DNA of 11,017 nucleotides from Longimicrobiales bacterium. Its GTDB lineage: Bacteria; Gemmatimonadota; Gemmatimonadetes; Longimicrobiales; Gaopeijiaceae. The position numbers and the translations under genes were made by a program. The notes below the pieces were generated by a model, which ran no database searches, had not been told where the DNA came from, and saw only the letters and a program-made list of their open reading frames with translations. This document shows, in pieces, positions 1-6,255 of this stretch (position 1 is the stretch's first letter; the number at the start of each line of letters is the position of its first letter). The stretch lies in NCBI GenBank assembly GCA_028280205.1, contig JANQME010000194.1:1-11017 (forward strand), given 5' to 3'.

Positions 1-1519
1 CTTCTCCGTCACGGTGCGGGACGTGGCGCTCGAGCCGCTCGCCGTGGCGAAGGCCGTGCTCCTCGGCCTCGGTGCGACGCTCGTCGCCGCGCTGCCGCCG
101 GCGCTCGAGGCCGCGGGCGCGAATCCTCGCCTCGCGGCGCTGCGCTCCGTCGTCGAGGCCCGGGCACGGAAGCTCGTGCCGATCGCGGCGGTCACGGGGG
201 CGGCGCTGAGCACGTTGGGCGCGCTCATCCTCCTCGTTCCGACCCGCAGCCTCGTCGTATCGTTCTCGGCGCTCTTCTTCGTCATGACCGGGCTCGCGCT
301 CATGACGCCCGGTGGGACGCTCATGCTCGTGGCCGCCGCCCGGCCCGTGCTGCGCGGCCTTGGCGGCACGCTGGGCGTCATGGCGGCACGGGGCGTGGGC
401 GCCAGCCTGAGCCGGACCGCTCCGGCGATCGCGGCACTCGTGGTTTCCGTCTCCGTCACGGTCGGGCTCGGCGTCATGATCCAGAGCTTTCGGGGCACGT
501 TGGTGCAGTGGCTCGACGGGACGCTCCAGGCCGACGTCTACGTCTCGCTGCCGGGGCCGAACGCGTCACGGGCGTCCGGTACGCTCTGGCCGGAGGTGGT
601 CGACGCCTTCGTCGCATACCCGGCGGTGTCCGGCTACAGCACGTACCGCGGCTTCGACCTCGTTCGCGACGACGACGCCTTCCGTCTCGTGGCGCTCGAT
701 CTCGATCCGCGCGGCGAAGACTCTTTCGACTTCCTCTCGGGTTCGCGCGACGGGATCATGGCGCGCTTCCGCGCCGGCGAGGGGGTGATTGTTTCGGAGC
801 CGTACGCGTACCGACGGGGCCTCGAGGTCGGTGACGCCGTAACCCTGGACGGCGTGTCCGGCGAGGTCGAGGTGCCGATTGCCGGTGTCTTCTACGACTA
901 CGGGTCGGAGCAGGGGACGATCATCATGGGGCGGATGCTGTACGACGACCTCTTCGACGATCCCGGCGTGACGTCGCTCGGGCTCTTCCTGTCGGAGGGT
1001 GCGGACTCCGAGGTCGTCATCGAGGAGCTGCTGGAGCTCGTCCCGGAGGGCCGCGCGGTGCTCGCCCGCTCGAACGACACGCTGCGCGAGGCCTCGCTGG
1101 AGGTCTTCGACAGGACGTTCCGCGTCACCTCGGTGCTCCGCCTGCTCGCCTTCGTCGTCGCCTTCGTCGGTGTGCTCAGCGCGCTCGCCGCGCTCCAGCT
1201 CGAGAGGGCGCGCGAGCTCGGCTTGCTTCGGGCACAGGGTCTCACGCCCGGCCAGCTCGGGCGGCTGGTCGTCACCCAGACCGGCCTGATCGGGCTCGCT
1301 TCGGGCCTGCTCTCGATTCCGATGGGGCTCGTCCTCTCGTGGGTGATGATCTTCGTGGTGAACAAGCGCTCGTTCGGGTGGACGTTGAACATGGAGGTCG
1401 GATCCGCCGTCCTACTCCAGGCCGTCGCCCTCGCGCTCGTCGGAGCGCTGCTGGCGGGCGTATATCCTGCGTGGCGCATGTCGCGGGCCTCGCCCGCGCT
1501 GGCGCTCCGAGGGGAGTGA
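1..1519 (+). CDS. FtsX/MacB-type ABC transporter permease, 5'-truncated by window edge (AttG-like)
   Basis: The frame is open from base 2, so the GTG at 14 is not a credible start and the N-terminal half lies outside the window; 505 residues are visible. Hydrophobic segments occur at about residues 14-34, 58-78, 84-114 and 140-160. A roughly 200-residue hydrophilic domain follows, probably periplasmic, and then three more segments at about 369-389, 416-444 and 457-479. The last block has the FtsX pattern: a polar loop with ERARELGLLRAQGLTPGQL between the first two helices and a closing YPAWRMSRASPALALRGE. The arrangement fits the long permeases with two FtsX repeats that move lipids or lipoproteins at the inner membrane rather than import solutes. 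The next gene is an AttH-type lipoprotein only 2 bp away, which points to an AttEFGH-like system. The ATPase partner should be just upstream of the window. Family is secure; substrate is unknown. Confidence 0.9.
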   Translation, partial: FSVTVRDVALEPLAVAKAVLLGLGATLVAALPPALEAAGANPRLAALRSVVEARARKLVPIAAVTGAALSTLGALILLVPTRSLVVSFSALFFVMTGLALMTPGGTLMLVAAARPVLRGLGGTLGVMAARGVGASLSRTAPAIAALVVSVSVTVGLGVMIQSFRGTLVQWLDGTLQADVYVSLPGPNASRASGTLWPEVVDAFVAYPAVSGYSTYRGFDLVRDDDAFRLVALDLDPRGEDSFDFLSGSRDGIMARFRAGEGVIVSEPYAYRRGLEVGDAVTLDGVSGEVEVPIAGVFYDYGSEQGTIIMGRMLYDDLFDDPGVTSLGLFLSEGADSEVVIEELLELVPEGRAVLARSNDTLREASLEVFDRTFRVTSVLRLLAFVVAFVGVLSALAALQLERARELGLLRAQGLTPGQLGRLVVTQTGLIGLASGLLSIPMGLVLSWVMIFVVNKRSFGWTLNMEVGSAVLLQAVALALVGALLAGVYPAWRMSRASPALALRGE

Positions 1520-1521
1520 CG

Positions 1522-2775
1522 ATGAGACGGCGGAGGCTCGCAGTCTGCGTGTGCGTGTCGGCCGCCGTGGTGCTGACGGGTTGCGATGCGGCGTCGGCGC
1601 GCCCCGACGAAGGGTCCGGTGATGCGTTCACGCTCTCGCTGGTCGAGACGCTCGGGGGTGCCGACACGGCCGGCTACGCGCGGGCGCTCGAGGCCCGCGA
1701 CTTCGACTTCCCGGCCGACCACGGCCCGCACGAGCGTTTCCGCACGGAGTGGTGGTACGTGACCGGCAATCTGAAGTCCGAGGACGGACGCGACTTCGGA
1801 TTCCAGTTCACGCTCTTCCGGAGCAGCCTGGCGCCTACCGAGCCTGGCGGCCCCTCCGCGTGGGCCACGAATCAGGCGTACATGGGACACTTTGCGCTGA
1901 CGGACGTGGCCGCGTCCGACTTCCGCGCCTTCGAGCGTTTCGCACGTGGCGCGGCCGGACTGGCCGGTGCGCGGGCGGAGCCGTTCGAGGTGTGGCTCGA
2001 GGACTGGCGGCTCGGGTCTCTGGAGGCCGTAGCCGACGGCTCGGTCGCATCCACCCGGGCAGGGATCGGTGCTGTGGAGGCGGGGACAGGCACGTCGGAT
2101 CCCGCGGCTGGCGTCTTCCCGCTCCGGTTGACCGCGGATGGGGGCGGGACCGCGATCGATCTGCGACTCGACGCGGGCAAGCCGCACGTGCGCCAGGGTG
2201 TCGACGGTTTGAGCCTGAAGGGGGTCGAGCCCGGCAACGCCTCGTACTACTACGCCCACACGCGCATGCCGGCGGCGGGTCGGGTCGTGGTGGACGGAGA
2301 CACCGTCTCGGTGTCGGGGCTGGCGTGGCTCGACCGGGAGTGGTCCACGTCCGCGCTCTCGGGTGACCAGGTCGGGTGGGACTGGTTCGCGCTCCAGCTC
2401 GACGACGGCTGGGAGATGATGGTCTACCAGCTACGGCGGAGCGACGGCACCGCCGACCCTCTGAGCGATGGGGTTCTCATCGACCCGGAGGGACGGCGCA
2501 TCCCTCTGCGGTGGGGCAGGGAGGTCATCGTCGAGCCGACGGGGGAGTGGTCCTCGCCGGTCGACGGGTCGACGTATCCGTCGGGTTGGCGGGTCCGCGT
2601 GCCGGAGCGGGGTTGGGATCTCACCGTGGAGCCCGCGGTGCTCGACCAGGAGCTCCGCGTCGCCTTTCGCTACTGGGAAGGCTCGGTGGGGGTGCGCGGA
2701 AGTGGAGAAGGGGGCCGAGCGGTATCGGGTCGCGGCTACGTCGAGCTGACGGGGTACGCGGGATCGGGGAGCTGA
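1522..2775 (+). CDS. AttH/CrtC-like lipocalin-domain lipoprotein
   Basis: The protein has 417 residues and begins at the ATG at 1522, preceded by GGGGAG at 1511-1516. The frame is open further upstream, but only this start gives a lipoprotein signal peptide: MRRRR, a hydrophobic stretch, and lipobox LTGC with Cys21. The mature part carries hallmark motifs of the AttH / 'carotenoid 1,2-hydratase-like' family: FRTEWWYVTGNL near residue 73 with FGFQFTLFRS after it, the YYYAHTRMPAAG segment, and WLDREWSTS followed by QVGWDWFALQLDDGW. Two lipocalin-like beta domains are expected. It starts 2 bp after the FtsX permease stop, so the two are almost certainly co-translated and work together at the envelope, perhaps as the substrate-binding or extracting component. 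A pigment-hydratase role is unlikely because no carotenoid genes are nearby. Family confident, biochemical role inferred. Confidence 0.88.
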   Translation: MRRRRLAVCVCVSAAVVLTGCDAASARPDEGSGDAFTLSLVETLGGADTAGYARALEARDFDFPADHGPHERFRTEWWYVTGNLKSEDGRDFGFQFTLFRSSLAPTEPGGPSAWATNQAYMGHFALTDVAASDFRAFERFARGAAGLAGARAEPFEVWLEDWRLGSLEAVADGSVASTRAGIGAVEAGTGTSDPAAGVFPLRLTADGGGTAIDLRLDAGKPHVRQGVDGLSLKGVEPGNASYYYAHTRMPAAGRVVVDGDTVSVSGLAWLDREWSTSALSGDQVGWDWFALQLDDGWEMMVYQLRRSDGTADPLSDGVLIDPEGRRIPLRWGREVIVEPTGEWSSPVDGSTYPSGWRVRVPERGWDLTVEPAVLDQELRVAFRYWEGSVGVRGSGEGGRAVSGRGYVELTGYAGSGS

Positions 2776-2783
2776 CTCACCCC

Positions 2784-3392
2784 TCATCCCGGGAAGAGCG
2801 GATTCTCCTCCGTGATGCACTCCGCGCCCGGACCGAACGGACCGAAGGCGAGGTCCTGACAGTCGTAGTACGTGATCGTCAGCCGAAGCGTCAGCGTCGC
2901 GTCGAGCACGAGTCGTGCACCGCCCGCCTGGATGTTGGACACGTCCCCCTGCACGGTGATCGCGGACGGGCCCGTACCCTCGGCGAGTCCTTGGACGTCG
3001 GCCTCCACGGCCCGCAGGGAGTTGGCGACGAGGGCGTCGACCGCCTCGCCATCCACGTTCGCCACCGTGATGTCGAGCGTCTCCGTGAAGTTCTGGGCCT
3101 CGTACGTGAAGGTGAGCGACGCGCTGGCCGCGGTGTTCCCGGTGCCCGGTGCGAGCGCGAGGACGACCCGCTCGATCGCCACGCTTGCGATGAAGCCATC
3201 GTCCGGGATGTCGAGCTCGCCGACGATGTCGGATTCGGTGAGGGTCGCGACCTCGGTGGTGCCGTCATCGGAGTCGAAGGTGAACGTGAAGTCGCGCTCG
3301 AACGGCGCCGTGACCGGCACGAGGCGCCCGTCGCATCCGCTCGCGACGACGACCAGGAGTCCGAGAAGCCAGAAGCTGCCGCGTGCCCTCAT
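2784..3392 (-). CDS. Small predicted lipoprotein of unknown function, paired with DUF6588-like barrel
   Basis: The protein has 202 residues. It opens with a short basic segment and a hydrophobic helix ending in lipobox VASGC, with Cys20 as the lipidated residue. The rest is rich in Thr, Val, Asp and Ala with alternating hydrophobic/polar stretches (for example FTFTFDSDD and LTLRLTITYYD), as in a secreted beta-sandwich. Two cysteines near the C-terminus (Cys178 and Cys192) could form a disulfide once exported. I do not recognise a named family. The start codon overlaps the stop of the upstream barrel gene in an ATGA, and a GGAG lies about 8 bases before the ATG, so the pair is probably translationally coupled and may act together at the outer membrane. 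The stop codon sits 8 bp from the convergent AttH gene stop. Confidence 0.8.
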   Translation of the reverse strand: MRARGSFWLLGLLVVVASGCDGRLVPVTAPFERDFTFTFDSDDGTTEVATLTESDIVGELDIPDDGFIASVAIERVVLALAPGTGNTAASASLTFTYEAQNFTETLDITVANVDGEAVDALVANSLRAVEADVQGLAEGTGPSAITVQGDVSNIQAGGARLVLDATLTLRLTITYYDCQDLAFGPFGPGAECITEENPLFPG

Positions 3393-4270
3393 CGTCCGAA
3401 CTCCAGGCCGAGCGTGAACGCGCTTTGCGAGGCGATCGTGTAGTCCGCGAAGACGCCGACGATCCAGAGTTGAAGCCCGGCGCCGAACGTCGCGCGAATC
3501 GAGTTCGCTCCGTCGAGCGCGACGTCGATCCCGCTCGAGGCTCCCTCGGGCGTGTAGGTGAAGTCCACGGAGGCGGACTCGTAGCCGAGACCGCCGAAGA
3601 GTGTCAGGGGGCTCGCCGCCCAGCTCCCGTGGAGCATGACGGACGTGGCCGTCGCCTGGACGGCATCTCCGACCTCGAACTCCTGCCAGTACCCGCCGAG
3701 GGCGAGCTCCAGCGGAAACGCTCCGAGGTAGCGATCGACGTCGTGGCGCAGTCCCAGCCCGAGCTGCGACACGGAGCCGAACTCCTCATCCACCTCGAAG
3801 GAAAACCAGCGCACCATCGCCTCGGTCCCGAAGACCGTTCCGATCGTGACCTGTGGGATCACCGTACCCATGTAGTCCGTATCGAGCCCGCCGGGGAAGA
3901 CGTAGCGTGTCCCTCCGGCGCCGTCGACGGACACCGTCGAGGGCGAGCCGAAGATCGTGGGTGCGTCGACCGTCTGCTCCGGGTTGAAGTTCTCGGTCGT
4001 CGCGCGGAAGGTGCGCGCGTCGTCACCGATCGGAGCCCCCGCCGCGATCGCGGAGAGTCGCAGGTGGAAGCCGGGCTGGATGTCCGCCGAGCGGGCCCAG
4101 CCGCTGCCGAGCGCCGAGCTCAAGACGTCGGCGAGCGGCTGGAGGTACCCGTCCGCGTTGGCGCCGGAGTAGCGACCGATGATGTCCTCGACGTCCTGGG
4201 CGGACACGGGCGCGAAGCCGAGCGTCAGGCCCAACGTCCCTGCCAGGGCGATGGAACGGATTCCGCGCAT
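3389..4270 (-). CDS. DUF6588-like predicted outer-membrane beta-barrel protein
   Basis: The protein has 293 residues with a Sec signal peptide (basic start, hydrophobic core, cleavage likely after Ala24 in the PVSAQD stretch). After an N-terminal region containing GYLQPLADVLSSALGSGW, the chain shows repeated amphipathic strands with many Gly and aromatic residues, such as VMLHGSWAASPLTLFGGLGYES, and ends in a strand FTLGLEFGR. This layout resembles DUF6588 proteins, uncharacterised barrel-like proteins common in Bacteroidota and related groups; the assignment is from memory of their pattern, not a search. The C-terminal residue is Arg rather than the classical aromatic of BAM substrates. GAGG lies about 10 bases before the ATG. 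It is the first gene of a pair with the overlapping lipoprotein gene. A structural or surface role is possible, but no function can be assigned. Confidence 0.75.
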   Translation of the reverse strand: MRGIRSIALAGTLGLTLGFAPVSAQDVEDIIGRYSGANADGYLQPLADVLSSALGSGWARSADIQPGFHLRLSAIAAGAPIGDDARTFRATTENFNPEQTVDAPTIFGSPSTVSVDGAGGTRYVFPGGLDTDYMGTVIPQVTIGTVFGTEAMVRWFSFEVDEEFGSVSQLGLGLRHDVDRYLGAFPLELALGGYWQEFEVGDAVQATATSVMLHGSWAASPLTLFGGLGYESASVDFTYTPEGASSGIDVALDGANSIRATFGAGLQLWIVGVFADYTIASQSAFTLGLEFGR

Positions 4271-4345
4271 CGATTCGATGCCTCAACGGAAGAGGTTCGA
4301 CGGATGGCGCGGGCGCGCCGACAGAAACGGTAGCGGGCTACGACT
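4271..4345. other. 75-bp intergenic gap between hydrolase and barrel genes
   Basis: This short gap separates the hydrolase stop from the barrel start on the minus strand. I see no convincing -35/-10 pair. A weak hairpin (GTAGC/GCTAC, with only 2 bases between the arms) lies at 4330-4341, just after the hydrolase stop, and is too small to call a terminator. The barrel-lipoprotein pair may therefore be read through from the dioxygenase operon or have an unrecognised promoter here. Confidence 0.4.
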
Positions 4346-5047
4346 TCAGGCGACAGGGGGGCCGGGCAGCCCCTCGATCATCGCTACCGCTTCGTGGATC
4401 TCCTCGGGGACGATCCAGTGGCCGATCGGGTAATCCGACGTGACGAGCGGGACCCCCGCGGACCGGAGCGCATCCCGTCCCGACTCCGCGAGCGCGAAGG
4501 GGATGTTCGGGTCGCGGGTGCCGTGACCCCAGAAGACGGGTGGAGCGGACTCGGCTTCGGCACCCGTCGGCAGTTCGAGGTGCGCCGCCAGGAACCCGGA
4601 CAGGTTGAGCGCGGTCGTGACCTGGCCCGGGTGGGAGAGCGCGTATGCGACGCTCATGGTGCCGCCCTGCGAGAAGCCGCCGAGCACGAGTGTTCCCGGC
4701 TCGAATCCGAGCGTTACGGGGAGCGTGCCCAGGAAGGCCTCCAGGTGACCGAGGCTCTCCTCCATCGTCTCCTCGACCACGCGGTTCTCGCCGACGTAGC
4801 GGTACCACGCCCACCCGGGGCCGTACCCCCAGTCGCGGCCGGGGAAGGGCGCCTGGGGTGTGACGATCGCCCATCCGTCCGGCAGGACGGGCGCGAGTGC
4901 CTGCAGGTCCCCCTTGTGGCTCCCGCGGCCGTGCAGGAGCACGGCCACCGTCGTTCCGTCGCCGGCGCCTTCAGGGAGGCTCATATCGTAGTCGAGACCG
5001 GCGGCGCGGCCGTACGTGATCGGGCCCCGCCGGCCGGCCGCGCTCAC
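4346..5047 (-). CDS. Alpha/beta-hydrolase, phospholipase/carboxylesterase family (MhqD-like)
   Basis: The protein has 233 residues, the usual size for the cytoplasmic carboxylesterase/phospholipase (YpfH, MhqD) family, and no signal peptide. It starts with GTG, whose bases overlap the dioxygenase stop as GTGA, so translation is coupled to that gene; no strong ribosome-binding site is visible. The fold markers are in order: LLHGRGSHKGDL (oxyanion region, His39-Leu48), GFSQGG with nucleophile Ser126, HGTRDPNIP with acid Asp179, and IGHWIV with His210. All three triad residues are therefore present. The family hydrolyses short carboxyl or thioesters. Next to a ring-cleaving dioxygenase it most resembles MhqD in the Firmicutes MhqE-MhqD pair induced by quinones; it could act on ring-cleavage or conjugate products, but the substrate is unknown. 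Confidence 0.9.
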   Translation of the reverse strand: MSAAGRRGPITYGRAAGLDYDMSLPEGAGDGTTVAVLLHGRGSHKGDLQALAPVLPDGWAIVTPQAPFPGRDWGYGPGWAWYRYVGENRVVEETMEESLGHLEAFLGTLPVTLGFEPGTLVLGGFSQGGTMSVAYALSHPGQVTTALNLSGFLAAHLELPTGAEAESAPPVFWGHGTRDPNIPFALAESGRDALRSAGVPLVTSDYPIGHWIVPEEIHEAVAMIEGLPGPPVA

Positions 5048-6117
5048 GGGAGCGCCACCAGGGTGCTCTCAATCTCTTCGCGACGCGGCTCGAGCCAGGC
5101 CGGGAGCTTGAGGCTCTCTCCGAGCGCGTCCGCCGACTCGTCGATCCCGAAGCCCGGACCGTCCGTGGCGATCTCGCATAGGAGGCCGTCGGGCGCCCGG
5201 AAGTAGATGGACTCGAAGTACGAGCGGTCCATGACCGGGCTCACGTTCAGCCCGAGTCCGATCAGGTGCTCGCGCCAGGCGAGCTGCTGCTCCGCGCTCT
5301 CGGCCCGGAACGCGATATGGTGCGTCTGTCCCGTGCCGGGTCGCGTGAGGTAGTCGCTCCCCTCCCAGCCGAAGAGCGTCATCGAGGAGTGCGGCGCCAC
5401 GACGCTGTCCTCGTATGCGGCCCAGAAGTAGTGCTTCGTCTTCCCGTCGTCCTGGTTGTACGTCTTCTTCACCAGCGTCAGCCCGAGCGCCTCCTCGTAG
5501 AAGTCGCCCGCGGCTGCGAGGTCGTCCGTGATCGCGCTGATGTGGTGGATCCCCTGGAGCGCCATGTCCGGGGTGACCTCCGGAACGGGCTCGGGATGCG
5601 TCGCGGCCGCGATCGCCGCCTCGTCCCGACCCTCGGGCATGCGTTCGGTCGGGGGCACGAGCAGCTCCGAGCCGAGCGCGTCGGCCGGCTCGTCGATCGC
5701 GTAGCCCGGACCCACCGTCGCGATCTCCAGGATCTGCCCGTCGGGGTCGGCGAAGTAGAGGCTCCGGAAGTAGCCCCGGTCGAGCGGGCCCGTGACGCTC
5801 ACGCCCGCGTCCGTGAGGCGTCGCTTCCACTTGAGCTGGGCCTCCGGGGTCGCGACCCCGAGCGCGAGGTGGTGCACCCCGCCCACGCCCCAGCGGCCTT
5901 TCGGCGACCTTGGCCACTCGAAGAAGGTGAGGATCGTGCCCGGCCGTCCGATCTCGTCCCCGAAGTAGAGGTGGTAGGCGCCGGGGTCGTCGAAGTTGAC
6001 CGTCTTCTTCACGAGTCCGAGGCCGAGCAGCCCGCCGTAGAAGTCGAGCGTTCGTCGGGCGTCCTTCGACACCATGGTGATGTGGTGGAACCCGGTGGTC
6101 CGCAGCTCCGTCGTCAT
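5044..6117 (-). CDS. Two-module VOC ring-cleaving dioxygenase (MhqE/MhqO-like)
   Basis: The protein has 357 residues from the ATG at 6117, which follows GAGGAGGAAGCG, a near-perfect ribosome-binding site. An in-frame ATG at 6156 would add 13 charged residues but lacks such a site. The chain is two tandem glyoxalase/VOC modules, residues about 9-135 and 189-320, joined by an acidic, Pro/Ala-rich linker. Candidate metal ligands appear in both: His12, His82 or His83 and Glu131 in the first; His192, His266 or His267 and Glu315 in the second. Each module ends in a near-identical tail (GPGYAIDEPADALG and GPGFGIDESADALG), showing internal duplication. The family includes MhqA, MhqE and MhqO, Fe(II)-dependent enzymes implicated in hydroquinone or catechol detoxification. 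It is cytoplasmic and coupled by a 4-bp overlap to a hydrolase. Substrate is inferred. Confidence 0.92.
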   Translation of the reverse strand: MTTELRTTGFHHITMVSKDARRTLDFYGGLLGLGLVKKTVNFDDPGAYHLYFGDEIGRPGTILTFFEWPRSPKGRWGVGGVHHLALGVATPEAQLKWKRRLTDAGVSVTGPLDRGYFRSLYFADPDGQILEIATVGPGYAIDEPADALGSELLVPPTERMPEGRDEAAIAAATHPEPVPEVTPDMALQGIHHISAITDDLAAAGDFYEEALGLTLVKKTYNQDDGKTKHYFWAAYEDSVVAPHSSMTLFGWEGSDYLTRPGTGQTHHIAFRAESAEQQLAWREHLIGLGLNVSPVMDRSYFESIYFRAPDGLLCEIATDGPGFGIDESADALGESLKLPAWLEPRREEIESTLVALP

Positions 6118-6132
6118 CGCTTCCTCCTCGGT
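6118..6132 (-). promoter_or_regulatory. Strong ribosome-binding site deciding the dioxygenase start
   Basis: Read leftward, the bases are GAGGAGGAAGCG directly before the ATG at 6115-6117, giving AGGAGG with a 6-base gap. This is far stronger than anything in front of the alternative in-frame ATG at 6154-6156 and fixes the start of the dioxygenase. Confidence 0.75.
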
Positions 6133-6176
6133 CTTCACGTGCGACTCGCGGCGCATCGGCGGTGATGCATGACTAA

Positions 6177-6205
6177 ATAATCATTTATATATAAAGTAAT
6201 GTCAA
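6177..6205 (-). promoter_or_regulatory. Candidate sigma-70-type promoter of the dioxygenase-hydrolase pair
   Basis: On the minus strand a perfect TTGACA lies at 6205-6200. Seventeen bases on, GATTAT (6182-6177) matches TATAAT at four of six positions, including the second A and last T. The predicted transcription start is near 6170, leaving a leader of about 50 bases before the dioxygenase ATG. The whole element sits in the only clearly AT-rich stretch of the window. The call is by pattern alone. Confidence 0.6.
6184..6195. promoter_or_regulatory. 12-bp perfect palindrome in promoter spacer, candidate operator
   Basis: TTTATATATAAA is a perfect inverted repeat lying between the -35 and -10 elements of the candidate promoter, where a bound repressor would block RNA polymerase. 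A slightly longer imperfect dyad (AATCATTTATA against TATAAAGTAAT, 8 of 11 matching positions) surrounds it. MarR-type repressors such as MhqR use AT-rich dyads to control related dioxygenase-hydrolase pairs. No regulator gene is in the window. AT-rich sequence is palindromic by chance more often, so confidence is moderate. Confidence 0.4.
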
Positions 6206-6255
6206 TTGGTGGGTGGTCATGCGGCGGCGCGCCCTCGAGGGCCGGCGGTTGCGCC
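6206..6255. other. Intergenic segment downstream of the ABC export operon
   Basis: About 50 bases between the permease stop and the dioxygenase promoter. It contains a perfect 12-bp palindrome GCCCTCGAGGGC at 6231-6242 but no following T-run in the direction of transcription, so it is not a typical intrinsic terminator. Read-through from the export operon into the dioxygenase operon is possible. Confidence 0.35.

Noticed and set aside
1339..1521. Upstream extension of the AttH-like frame to an ATG at 1339
   Set aside because: It overlaps the end of the FtsX permease, the extra residues are Arg-rich and not family-like, and only the ATG at 1522 gives a ribosome-binding site plus lipoprotein signal.
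1522..2775. Carotenoid 1,2-hydratase (CrtC) assignment
   Set aside because: The protein shares the family fold motifs, but it is a lipoprotein beside an FtsX permease and no carotenoid genes are present; AttH-like fits better.
4330..4341. Hairpin GTAGC/GCTAC after the hydrolase stop
   Set aside because: The stem is only 5 bp with a 2-base loop and weak T content afterwards, so it is not a credible intrinsic terminator.
6118..6156. N-terminal 13-residue extension of the dioxygenase from the ATG at 6156
   Set aside because: No ribosome-binding site there, whereas AGGAGG sits just before the ATG at 6117.
5266..6165. Long plus-strand open frame antisense to the dioxygenase (about 300 codons); similar ones occur opposite the barrel, ATPases and permeases
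   Set aside because: Composition is Arg/Gly/Pro/Asp-rich, with no domain motifs and no ribosome-binding site. Long antisense frames are expected in GC-rich coding DNA.
6231..6242. Perfect palindrome GCCCTCGAGGGC as terminator of the export operon
   Set aside because: There is no loop and no T-run downstream in the transcribed direction, and short GC palindromes are common in this composition.
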